A stretch of DNA of 64,000 nt, taken from NCBI GenBank assembly GCA_010015675.1, contig ML976983.1:1-64000 (forward strand), written 5' to 3'. Positions 1 through 9,809 of this stretch are shown piece after piece. A model generated the notes under the pieces. It ran no database searches, was not told the origin of the DNA, and saw nothing but the letters and a program-made list of their open reading frames with translations. The stretch's first letter is position 1; the number at the start of each line of letters is the position of its first letter. Origin of the DNA: Byssothecium circinans. Taxonomy: Eukaryota; Ascomycota; Dothideomycetes; Pleosporales; Massarinaceae. A program made the position numbers and the translations under genes.

Positions 1-662
1 AAAAGGTCTACCATCATCTCATCTTCATGAGCAATCTACTGTTCATCACCGTCTCCAAACGGTTCTGCACTGTTCTTGAACTACCAACAGTTCTCGACAG
101 TTCCATTCTGTCACTGAACTCTCCAAAGTTCACCTACTGTTCTACACAGTTCTTGACCGTGTATAACGGTTCAGTACGCTACAGTAAGAAATCCCAATCC
201 AACAAACAACCACCTGAGAGCAAGCTTACTACACAACCAGCAGAGCTTCACGCCTTCGGCTTCAAAGCTCAGGGGGTGGAGCTCGTACGGATCAGAACCG
301 TACCAGAACTGTTCTATACTGTCTTGATCATCTCACACGCTTCAGTACCTGTATACACCACACTGTACCGCTCTTGATCAGATACACCTTGTCATTTTTT
401 CCCTGTCTGTGGGTTTGAGGTGATTGCTGAACCATTTCCTTCATCCGTTTGCCTTACAGCTCCACAAGAACCTGCTCGGCTTCGGAGGCTCCTTCTTCAC
501 ACCTTTTTCCCACTGGGTTTGGTGTGTTTGCTGGGGTCGTCTTGTACCTATATCCGCTCTATTCTCTCTTCACTCATTCATCCTGTACATGTTGAGGGGG
601 TAGGGGTGCCCACACAGGGGCGTACATCCAGCGCATCAGCTTCCTGCTCCACTGAGGGGGTG
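1..662 (+). mobile_element. Internal 3' end of an LTR element (partial)
   Basis: This normal-GC stretch lies immediately upstream of a 157-bp LTR-like unit. It ends in a purine-rich tract (GAGGGGGTG, 654-662) in the place expected for a polypurine tract. It contains many short variants of the motif CTGTTC/GAACAG. The open frames inside it are low-complexity and match no family I recognise, so I do not call genes. Reading it as the tail of an LTR element that begins outside the window is inference. Unlike the next 8 kb it shows no strong AT-rich RIP signature. Confidence 0.45.
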
Positions 663-819
663 TGTTGGACTGAACAGTACTTGACTGTTCCGGACGGTTC
701 AGTACCGTTCCGGCTTAGCGTCGGCTCCTGCCTATATAGTCGCCTCTCCTGAGCTACACTGCTCCACACACAATTCATCACTTTCTCATCGCATGCTCTC
801 GGGTCTCTACTGTCCAACA
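663..819 (+). mobile_element. 157-bp LTR-like unit, copy A
   Basis: The unit starts TGTTGGACTGAACAGTAC and ends TACTGTCCAACA, giving TG...CA ends with an inverted terminal match TGTTGGAC/GTCCAACA. It contains a TATATAG box near 733. A second unit of identical length in the opposite orientation lies at 1709-1865 and aligns along its whole length with substitutions. Flanks 658-662 and 820-824 do not match. That fits the 3' LTR of a longer element whose other end is outside the window. Confidence 0.6.
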
Positions 820-913
820 AGAGTGCTAGTTATACTAGTTAAGGTTACGCTAAGCTTAGTAGTATATTATAATCCTACTTTCTAGTTATTTAACTAATAT
901 TAGTATTAATTAA
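820..913. other. AT-rich pre-insertion sequence
   Basis: This short AT-rich, TA-rich strip lies between the 157-bp LTR and the Gypsy element. It continues after the Gypsy element at 6193. The last five bases (909-913, TTAAG) are one half of the Gypsy target-site duplication. No coding potential is visible. Confidence 0.6.
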
Positions 914-1402
914 GTGTTACTAAGGGGTATACTAGCCTATCCTAATCCGTGTAAGGGGAGGTAGGTTAGTATATAGTGTATACGTTAGGTAGTGTACTTT
1001 AGTAGTTTAAGAGGTAAACGTGTAAAAGTAACTAATTCTATAACTAACTATAGAATAACTAAGTATTAATCTAGGTAAGAGATGAACTATAGAGAGTTAA
1101 CTATAAAGAACTAGAAACTAAAAGATAAAGGAAATCTATCTAGTCTTTATACCTACTTCTTTATCCTATCTAGTCTTGCCTACTACGTCTGCTACATCTA
1201 CTACGCCCATAGTACACGTATTAGACTGAGTAGTAAGTGCTACGTCTGCTACGTCCTCTTAGTACGTAGCATACTAAGCACGTTACCTAACCTACTAACG
1301 TAACCCTACCCTACGTATTATTATGCCGCTATTCTCTAGTCTTAATACCTCTTACGCTGCATTATCTAGCTCTAGATACCCTATATCCTTTTATTTATAA
1401 CA
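914..1402 (-). repeat. Gypsy left LTR (3' LTR in element orientation)
   Basis: This 489-bp repeat aligns end to end with 5700-6187. Relative to the other LTR copies it carries many additional C-to-T and G-to-A changes in CpA/TpG context, making it the most RIP-mutated of the copies. A polypurine-like tract on the minus strand lies immediately inside it (about 1403-1420). Confidence 0.9.
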
Positions 1403-1708
1403 TTATTCCCCTCTTTAAGGTTATTATCCTAATAACTAAAGAGGTCTGGCAGCTACGCCGCTTCTACCTATAGCTAGTATAAGAAGCACCTGTCTCCCCT
1501 ATTAACTATAAGATTATATCCTCCTTAGACGTTTTATAATCTCCCGCCTGACTATACCTAAGGTTTCGTCGTCTAACTATAAATAATCTTGCCTCGCCTA
1601 AATCTAAGCTATAGACTATGTCGTAGCGAAGCCATGTCGTTGCTATCATAAGAAGAGCCTTCATTATCTCCTATTACTAGAGGGTAATTGTGCGGAGTGC
1701 GTTTTAGC

Positions 1709-1865
1709 TGTTGGACAGCAGAGCACTGAGAGCATGGAGAGAAAAGGATGAATTGTCTGTCGAGCGAAGATGCTCAGGAGACAGGACTATATCGGAAAGG
1801 ACCGAGGCTAGGCCGGATGAGGCTGGTGAACAGTGCGGAACTGTTCGGTACTGTTCAGTCCAACA
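1709..1865 (-). mobile_element. 157-bp solo LTR-like unit, copy B, nested in Gypsy
   Basis: On the minus strand this begins TGTTGGACTGAACAGTAC and ends GTCCAACA, matching copy A (663-819) in length and order. The 5-bp sequence TTAGC lies directly on both sides (1704-1708 and 1866-1870), an exact target-site duplication. Its GC content is clearly higher than the surrounding RIP-mutated Gypsy sequence. It therefore inserted after the host element had been mutated. No coding potential. Confidence 0.85.
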
Positions 1866-3279
1866 TTAGCTAAGGTGAAATATTCTCTCTTTCCTTCTAA
1901 GGAAGAGTTTACTACCCTTGCTTAGAAGTGTTAATAACTTCGTCATGAGCTTTAGGAGGTTAAGTGACGCAAGGTTAAGCTTAATTATTAAAAGTTAGAT
2001 CTAGAAGATTAGTTAGACTCAACTACTAATAAGGAGTAGAAGTTATTTATAGATAAGAAGGCATCTATTACTAAGCTAGAGGCTCTTAAGAAGAAGATAG
2101 GTATTTAGAAGGGCTCTACTAAGGAATCTTATACGGGTGCTACTAAAGTTCCTTTACCGCCATAATCTGAATTACTAACTAACCTAGGCTAGCTATAGGC
2201 TAATCTCTCTTCTTTTACTAATCCTTCTTTTAATCCTTCCTTATCTTTTAACTTTTCTACTTACCTAGCGAACCTAGAATCACTGTCCTTAGATACTATT
2301 AGTAATAATCCTTCACTAAATCCTTATAGCCTATAAGATTCTGTATTAGTTCCTAAGTATTTTAGCTATCTAGCTAGTCCTTCCATTTGACTAAGTACTT
2401 CTACTAATGCTTAAATTTCTGTAGGTCCTTAATTTCTTTAACCTCATAATCTTCATCCTTAAGCTTAATTCGTGTTTCTAGCTTAGCGTCTAGTAGTGCT
2501 AGTTCAAGGAGTGATTTATAAAAGATAGGGTATATGCGCATGCCTTTAGGAAGCTCTAGTCTAAACGTGATAGGTCCCTTAGCCTCTAGGATTTAAAAGG
2601 GTCCTATTTAGAGGTTATCTAGTTTATCGCATAGCCATTTAGTTTTTAAATTTTTTTATGATAGGAAAACTTTATCCCCCTCTTTAAGGGTTAGTCCCTT
2701 AAGCCTTTTCTTGTTCACTAATCTAGCTGTCGTAAGGTTCCTTTAAGCAATTCATTGGCTCAAATCATCGTGCAGTTCGCGAAGTAGTCGTGCCTTGTTA
2801 TTAGCTCTAGCTAAAAGACTCTTAATATCTTTAGGATTTTGATAAGTAGTTAGCTCATATCCATAGTTCACGTAATGTGGTGAGTATCCTATCATTAAGG
2901 ATCTCGTGCTATTGTAGGCTAATTATGCTGTTAGCAGGAGTTCAACCTAGTTATCCTGCAGCTTATTAGCATACATCCTTAAATACTATTCTAGTGTCTA
3001 GTTCATTCGTTCCGTCTAACCATCTATCTATAGGTGAAAGCTAGTTAAAAGCTTTTTATTAACTCCTAGCTTTGTAAGGAACGTGCTCTAATACCTGGAG
3101 GTGAATAGTATTCCATGATTAGTAATAAACTATTCTAGCATACTGTGTTAGCTAATGAGTGCCTTAGTTACTTTATAAGCCATTTCTTTAGCTGTAACTA
3201 TTTCTTCCGTTAGTATGAATATTAATACTTTAGTCAATTAATTAATGATTACTAATATTAAGTCGCATAGCCATGCTAA

Positions 3280-4041
3280 TCTAGGTTCTAATGATTTCGG
3301 GAGCTTCACTATAAAGTCCATCGTGACGCTGATCCATGGGCGTGCGGGTAGTTCAAGCAATTAGAGTAATCCGTAGGGCTTATGTCTCTTAGGCTTGTTC
3401 TTAGAACATGCCAAACAGTTGCCTATCGCGTTCTAAACTGCTTTTCGTACGTTAGGGATTAAGTACTTATTCAAAATTCATTAAACTATTTCATTGATCC
3501 TAGGGTGTCCATATTCTTTAGACTCGTGTAGCTTCCGTATCAGGGTTGGTGCAAGGCCTTCGCGTAGCTTAATCTATTATTCTTTATCTTAGGGCGCTCT
3601 TGCCCTTAGATGGTTTACTAAATCATATTCTGCCCTTTATTTAGGGGTCAATTAATTGTAGTCTGCTTGGTCGTGTACCTCTAGTCCCTGATAATCAATC
3701 CTGGCTACCTTGGTAAGCTCGTTAAGCTTCCTATTTCATAATCGTGTGACTTTAGTCACCTTGGCTAGCCGTTCAACCAGGGTTCCTTTGAATAGTCGTG
3801 GTTGGTTGTAGCCTAGACTACTATCCCTATCCTTTTGGAGGACCGCGTCGTGCGTGATGGGTCTGTCTGTTTCCCGAAGGTTAGATCTTCGGCTAAGAGC
3901 GTCCGCCGCTCCGTTCAGCGATCCTGGGCGATGGTGTACCTTAAAGTCGTAATCTGCCATCATCTCAGCCCATCTAACCTGTCGTCGGTTGAGTTTCTTG
4001 GTCGTCATGAAACTCATCAGGACTGGGATCACGAGATTCAC
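3280..4041 (-). pseudogene. Gypsy RNase H and integrase remnant
   Basis: From about 4020 downwards the minus strand encodes a recognisable Ty3-type RNase H end (motifs MTTKKLNRRQVRWAE, HHRPG, NGAADALSRR). Around 3430-3290 the integrase-like motifs CLACSKNKPKRHKPYGLL and MDFIVKLPKS follow in the same strand. These are the expected order in a Gypsy pol. Stops interrupt the frame and the sequence further left (to 1403) is too RIP-mutated to read. The start abuts the inverted RT block at about 4021-4030. Confidence 0.8.
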
Positions 4042-4799
4042 CTGGAGGAAGGCGCAAAGCTGCGCCCAGGACTAATATATCCGCTTACTCGAGACTAGCA
4101 GTTGGAACTACAAGAATATATCAAGAAGAACTTGAAACGAGGATATATACAAGAGAGTGCGAGCTCGATGGCTTCACCGATTCTCTTCATCCTAAAAAAG
4201 AATGGGAAGCTGCGACTCTGTGTGGACTACAGACAGCTAAACCACGTCACAAGGAAGAACCGATACCCTCTTCCTCTAATCCAGGAACTCATGGACCGCC
4301 TCCAGGGAGTTAGGTGGATCACGAAATTCAATGTATGAGACGGATTCCATCGAATACGGATAGCCAAGGGCTTTGAATGGCTGACGGCCTTCAAAACTCG
4401 GTACGGACTGTACGAGTATACGGTTATGCCCTTTGGACTAACGAACGCGCCTACGACGTTTCAGGCACTCGTTAATAGAGCACTTCACGAATACTTAGAC
4501 GTTTTTGTGACTGCGTACCTAGACGACATACTAGTATATACCTCAGGAACGCTTAAGGATCATATTGAACACGTCAAGAAGGTGCTTAGGAAGCTTAGGG
4601 AGTATCAATTACCCCTACAGCCAGAAAAATGCGAATTCCACGTCACAGAGACGGATTACTTAGGATTTATCGTTTCACGAGATGGCATTGCTATGGACCC
4701 AAAGAAAGTCGAAACTGTAAGGGAATGGCCAAAACCCAAGATAGTTAAAGACGTGCAATCCTTCCTAGGATTCGCTAACTTCTACTAGAAGTTTATTTA
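3990..4799 (+). pseudogene. Gypsy reverse transcriptase, inverted within its element
   Basis: The plus strand encodes the Ty3-type RT palm: WDHEIHLEEG, then LRLCVDYRQLN, NRYPLPLI, the block [13 protein letters not shown], the catalytic YLDDILVY and a tail ending FLGFANFY. Stops interrupt it at 4096-4098 (TAG), 4336-4338 (TGA in place of the Trp/Leu codon usual in FxxLDL-type motifs) and 4786-4788 (TAG). Orientation is opposite to gag, RNase H and integrase of the same element. At about 4800 it runs straight into LTR sequence. The sequence is non-functional and strikingly less mutated than the left half. Confidence 0.9.
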
Positions 4800-4800
4800 G

Positions 4801-5044
4801 GTTATAGAATTAGTTGCTTTCGCACGTTTGCCTCTTGAACCACTGAAGCACACCACCTGACGTATACACCATATACTAACCTACCTCCCCTCACACGGAT
4901 CAGGATAGGCCAGTATACCTCTCGGTAACACTTTGACTACCCTGATCCGTGTGAGGGGAGGTAGGTTGGTGTACGGTGTATACGTCAGGTGGTGTGCTTC
5001 AGTGGTTCAAGAGGCAAACGTGCGAAAGCAACCAATTCTATAAC
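4801..5044. repeat. LTR-derived 104-bp palindrome at the inversion breakpoint
   Basis: Positions 4801-4904 and 4941-5044 are inverted copies of the same LTR segment, 104 bp per arm. In the 36-bp spacer the left LTR continues to its natural terminus (GGTAACA, 4924-4930). It is followed by CTTTGACTAC, the same bases that follow the LTR end next to gag (5690-5699 on minus), i.e. the start of the primer-binding site. So an LTR/PBS boundary in one orientation is fused to an LTR in the other orientation. Confidence 0.88.
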
Positions 5045-5045
5045 C

Positions 5046-5660
5046 GTCCTTAACTGTTTCCTTCAACCCGTTGTAGAAGGCTGTGCGCAACGGCGCATCG
5101 TCCCAATCGATTTTTGACTGCAGTTGTTTGAACTCCGTCACATATCTGGCGACTGACCTATCCTGCTGGATCCGAGATATCTTTTGCTCTACCTAGGTCT
5201 CTTCGTCGAGTTCTCTAAACACCTTCTAAATCTCGTCTTTGAACGCCGTCTAGCTCTTAAAGATGGTCTTCGTGTCGTCTTTGCAATGCCTTATCTCATT
5301 CGTGAGATAATCGTCCATAAAGGGCTGCATCCAAGTGGCTACCTTGTCTTTCAAGTGCATACCAGCCACAAGGATCTTATCTGAGTCCTCTGTCAGGGCA
5401 TTAAAGCGACAGTACAAATCCATGTTAGTGAGGAATGGTTTCAAACCATCTCGTCCTCCATCATACTTCTCTGGCGCCGCAATCTTTCCACGGGGTACAG
5501 TGTCCTTAGCCTGGAGTTAAGTAATTGCCTGCATTAACCCATCGATCTGTTCGGCCTGTTGCTGTAACTGGTTAGCCTGGTTGGCCATCACCAACGCTGG
5601 ACTCAAAGCAGGTGTACTGGCACTACTGCTAGCGGCACGTGGGGTAGCGGGAGCTGCCAT
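5046..5660 (-). pseudogene. Gypsy gag remnant
   Basis: An ATG at 5660-5658 opens a minus-strand frame that starts about 40 nt inside the right LTR. Its N-terminus is Ala/Ser/Pro-rich, followed by a Gln-rich stretch and a retrotransposon-gag-like region (KYDGGRDGLKPFLTNM, ATWMQPFMDDYL, YVTEFKQLQ, LRTAFYNGLK). The frame is uninterrupted except for stops at 5519-5517, 5252-5250 and 5195-5193, all in one frame. They are TAA, TAG and TAG, consistent with CAA or CAG mutated at CpA. It ends where the LTR palindrome begins. Confidence 0.82.
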
Positions 5661-5699
5661 TACGTACGTTTGGGTTCTTGAACCTGTGGGTAGTCAAAG

Positions 5700-6187
5700 T
5701 GTTACCAAGGGGTATACTAGCCTATCCTGATCCGTGTGAGGGGAGGTAGGTTAGTGTATGGTGTATACGTTAGGTGGTGTGCTTTAGTAGTTTAAGATGC
5801 AAACGTGCGAAAGTAACTAATTCTATAACTAACTATAGAATAACTAAGTATTAATCTAGGTAAGAGATGAACTATGGAGAGTTAACTATGAAAAACTAGA
5901 AACTAAAAGATAAAGGAAATCCATCTAGTCTTTATACCTGCTTCTTCATCCTGTCTAGTCTTGCCTGCTACGTCTGCTACGTCTGCTACGCCCGTAGCAC
6001 ACGTATTAGACTAAGCAGCAAGTGCTACGTCTGCTACGTCCTCTTAGCACGTAGCACACTGAGCACGTCACCTGACCTGCTGACGTAACCCTACCCCGCG
6101 CATCGTTGTGCCGCCATTCTTTGGTCTCAACACCTCTTGCGCTGCATTATCTGGCTCTGGATACCCTGTATCCTTTTATTCGTAACA
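5700..6187 (-). repeat. Gypsy right LTR (5' LTR in element orientation)
   Basis: This 488-bp repeat is the partner of 914-1402. Read on minus, its end is followed by CTTTGACTACCC, a likely primer-binding start, and then gag. It is less RIP-mutated than the left LTR but more than the internal palindrome copy. It contains short CTACGTCTG/GCTACGTC repeats near 5970-6050. Confidence 0.9.
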
Positions 6188-6192
6188 TTAAG

Positions 6193-6894
6193 GTTCTTTA
6201 AGAGATCTAATACTACTAAGCTATAGCTAAGGATATTATACTCTATCTCTTATTCTAGCGTTTTATTTATAAGATTCTTTATAATATTACTAGCAATACT
6301 AGTCTATTACGCATATAAGCTAGCGTAATTACGACTTTTTAGTATACTACTAAGACTTTTATCTTAGATACTCTAAGTAGTATTAGTTCCCTTTTCCTAG
6401 TATTAGTTATTACTAACATCTATCTTTAGTAGCTAACCTTAGAGCTATCTATAGTAATTATATTACTATCTAGGTAAAGGATATTAAGTATAGCTTCTAG
6501 ATTACTAAGATTATAGCTCCTTATATAAAAGTTATTAATGCCTACTTCTTAAAGTGCTAGGAGTATTATATTCCTATATTATTCTATGCGAATATTCTAG
6601 TAGTATTAGTTAGTATTAAGCTTAGAATCTAGCGTTAGTAGTTTATCTAACTAGTTTAGTTATCTTTAATACCTAGGTTTACTAGTTACTAAATTATAGT
6701 AATAGGAATAATTAGTATATAGAGTCTATCATAGATCCTTCTATAGTAGTTAAATATAAGTATTTATTATATAATTATAAAATTACATACCCTATATAAT
6801 AAATTGCTCTATAAATTCTAATTCCTATTTACAAAAATTAGAAGGATCTTATAAAGTTCTTTAAACTTATAATTAATAAATTTAGTACTATTAT
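6193..6894. other. AT-rich RIP-like desert
   Basis: About 700 bp of TA-dinucleotide-rich sequence with stops in all frames. It is the continuation of the sequence split by the Gypsy insertion. I see no recognisable protein or repeat end in it. It is probably older repeat sequence mutated beyond recognition. Confidence 0.5.
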
Positions 6895-6896
6895 TA

Positions 6897-7966
6897 ACGT
6901 ATTCTACTACCGAGACGGCCAAACTACCGAAACGGCTAAAATTGCTTAGTAGAAAATCAAATATTTAACCTTTAATAACAATTTAAATACTAGAGCTATG
7001 AAGCTAAAATTTTTAATATAGATATATATAATATAGATTTAAAAAATTATAAAAGAATATTCTAGGATTTCTAATTTCTTACTAAGCTATATAAGGGTAA
7101 AGAATAGTAGGTTCGCTTAAGCTTTATACTCTATAACACCTAATAAACTAGCTTAATAAATTATAATAACTTTAGAGCTAGTTTATATATATATAATATA
7201 CCTATTAGCACTAAAATTATAGCGTGCAGCCTAGACCTATTAGAGAATTAGCGTAAGGAGGGTAGAGATTCCTAAAATTAAAAAACTATAATTAAATATT
7301 TTATCTAGCTAGATATTCTTACTTTTTTTTTTTAATATACTTTATATATATATATTATAGTAATATAAATAGTTAGATACTTAATAATAGCTTATATAAG
7401 CTATATTATAAGGCAGTGTTAGGATTTTTATATAAACCTACACTTACTAAGCTAGGTCTTTTAGTTTTATAGGTAATTACTTACTTTAAACTTATATATA
7501 GCTTTATTTAGTATATACTATCCTCCTCCTAAGAAAAAAGTAAGTGTTTCTAATATATATAACTTTATTTAAAAGGTTTTCTAATTTTTTTTACCCCCTA
7601 TCTTCCACTTACTATAATAGCGTTAAATCTAGGCTGCATGCTATAATAACTTAATAGCTACTAAATAATATAGTAATAAGTAACTCCTTAAAGTTATATA
7701 GTATATTACTAACGTTTAGCTATTAATCTATAGTATAAGGTAGGTTTTAGCTACTAGTACTTTATAGGTTAATAACTATTTTATTACGTAAGCTAAGGCT
7801 CTAGAATTTTTAATAGCTATTAGTATATATATATATCTATCTAGGTTTAAAATTTCAAAAGAAAATATTAAGGTTTAGCTTTGTTATTAAGATAATACTA
7901 GTTTGATGTTCCGCTAAGCAATTTTGGCCGTTTTGGTAGTTTGGCCGTCTCGGTAGTAGAATACGT
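6897..7966. mobile_element. TIR element 1 (Tc1/mariner-like, RIP-decayed)
   Basis: The ends are inverted copies of each other over about 50 bp. The left begins ACGTATTCTACTACCGAG and the right end is its complement ending AATACGT. Both are flanked by TA (6895-6896 and 7967-7968). TIRs are GC-richer than the very AT-rich interior. The interior shares order and many words with element 2 and has no usable ORF. A TA target and inverted termini suggest a Tc1/mariner-type non-autonomous or decayed copy. The superfamily is inferred from the TSD only. Confidence 0.75.
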
Positions 7967-8155
7967 TACTAGCTATTAGCTTTAATTTTTTTATTAGATT
8001 AGTTTTTAACCTTATTTTTAAATTCTATAAAAGTGTTAAAGGCTTTTAATTTTAGTTTTAGTAGCTTATAGTCTAGAAATCTAATAGCTACATCTAGAAA
8101 GAATATAATATATTTATATCTAAATCTAGAGTTAGGACTAATAGGTCTATATATA

Positions 8156-9169
8156 ACGTATTCTACCACTGAACCGCGCAACCCACCAAACCGCGCAAAA
8201 TTGCTTAGCAGAAAATCAAATATTTAACCCTTAATAACAATTTAAATAATAGAGCTATTAAGCTAAAATTTTAAATATATATATATACAATATAGATCTC
8301 AAAGGTTGTAAAAAAATATTCTAGGATTTCTAATATCTTAGTAAGCTATATAAGTATAGAGAATAAGAGGGTTGCTTAAGCTTTATACCCTATAATACCT
8401 AATAAACTAGCTTAATAAATTATAATAACTTTAGAGCTAGTTTATATATATCTAATATACCTATTGGTACTAAAATTATAGTGTGCAGCTTAGACCTATT
8501 AGATAACTAGCGTAGAAAGGGTAGAGATACCTAAAATTAGGAAAACATAATTAAAGATTTTATATAGCTAGATATTCTTACTTTTTATCTATAGATATAC
8601 TTTATATATATATATAGAAGTTATATAAATAGTTAGCTACTTAAAATTAGCTTATATAAGCTTTATAATAAGGTAGTGTCTAATTTTTTTAAAAACCTAT
8701 ACTTCCTAAGCTAGATCTTTTAGTTTTAGAGGTATTTACTTACCTTAAACTTTATATATAGCTTTATTTAGAAGGTTTTTTAACTTTTCTTCTCTCTTAC
8801 CTTACACCTACTATTATAGTATTAAACCTAGGCTGCATACTATAATGACTTAATAGCTACTAATTAATATACTAATAAGTAAGTCCTTAAAGTTATATAG
8901 TATAATACTAACGTTTAGCTATTAATTTATAGTAAAAGGTAGGTTTTAGCTACTAGTACCTTTTAGGCTAATAACTATTTTATTACGTAAGCTATAGCTA
9001 TAAGATTTTAATAGCTATTAGTTTATATATAAGTTATATCTATCTAGGTTTAAATTTTAGAAGAAAATATTAAGATTTAGCTATGTTATTAAGATAATAC
9101 TAATTAATGTTCCTTGCCAAGCATTTCTGCGCGGTTCGGTGGATTGCGCGGTTCGGTGGTGGAATACGT
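8156..9169. mobile_element. TIR element 2, sister of element 1
   Basis: The left end begins ACGTATTCTACCACTGAACC and the right end mirrors it (GGTTCGGTGGTGGAATACGT). TA lies on both sides (8154-8155 and 9170-9171). The TIRs contain a repeated GCGCGGTTCGGTGG word. The interior aligns with element 1 (for example the shared GCTTAG-AGAAAATCAAATATTTAACC stretches) with many transitions. No transposase frame survives. The right terminus coincides exactly with the end of the AT-rich block. Confidence 0.77.
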
Positions 9170-9809
9170 TATCTATTACTACTATTTCTAAGTAGTTTTC
9201 TAGCGAAATGGACTGGCCTGATCCGGAATGGGATTCAGACCGTGAACGGGGACAGAGTGTTTCAGACGGAGAGAGCGGGAACTCATCCTTCGCATGGCTA
9301 CCCTTGCCGTGTCAGTCTTTGCCAGCATGATTAGGAGATAGTCAGACACAGTCGTCGTTATGAGAGCGGTACAAAGTATCTAAATACCACCAGGAAGATC
9401 TATTCAAGGCGTACTGTAGTGAGCATCCTGGGACAAGCTGGAACCGGCATGCCTGGCGTGAATCTTTGTTCGACTCCATATGCTTCAATTACTGCCTTCC
9501 TTTCACTTGTGGTTTACTCAGCTGTTCAGGCATCCGAAAAATGAGCCTCTGTATTTTGGTAGGGACTCTACCCCGTGGTCAGTAACATTTATGAACACTT
9601 GGTGGAGTAGACATGAAATGACTTTGTACCTATCCTTGCTAGGCAATTTAGAGCGGTTCACTCACTCTACTTCACGTCTCATGGGCTACTTGAGTGGATA
9701 AGTTGTCCTTAAGTATTTTGTTACAGGACTATAGATATATGCCGCAGCAGATCATTTTGAGAAAAGCGTAAAGCGCCAAACGAAGTGAATTTTTTGCTAC
9801 AAAACGCAC
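9170..9809. other. Intergenic, no gene seen
   Basis: Normal-composition sequence between the transposon nest and the peptidase gene. The short open frames here have no recognisable motif, signal peptide or conserved exon structure. It is the 3' flank of the M13 gene. Confidence 0.5.

Larger units (their letters stand above)
914..6187 (-). mobile_element. Ty3/Gypsy LTR retrotransposon, full length, internally inverted
   Basis: The two terminal direct repeats (914-1402 and 5700-6187) both begin TGTTAC and end TAACA. They are flanked by the 5-bp duplication TTAAG at 909-913 and 6188-6192. The element reads on the minus strand: gag starts just inside the right LTR, a purine tract lies just inside the left LTR, and RNase H and integrase remnants are on minus. 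The reverse transcriptase (about 3990-4799), however, is on plus, and an LTR-derived palindrome fills 4801-5044. The left half is heavily RIP-mutated while gag and RT are much better preserved. A 157-bp LTR unit is nested at 1709-1865. No frame is intact, so the copy is dead. Confidence 0.9.

Noticed and set aside
27..752. Two open frames of 116 and 110 codons at the left edge.
   Set aside because: Built of CTGTTC/GAACAG-type repeats next to an LTR; no motif, no intron evidence. Treated as transposon interior.
5970..6060. Short CTACGTCTG repeats in the Gypsy LTRs considered as a CRISPR-like or satellite array.
   Set aside because: They are LTR-internal words present in both LTRs, without regular spacers; CRISPR is not expected in a fungus.
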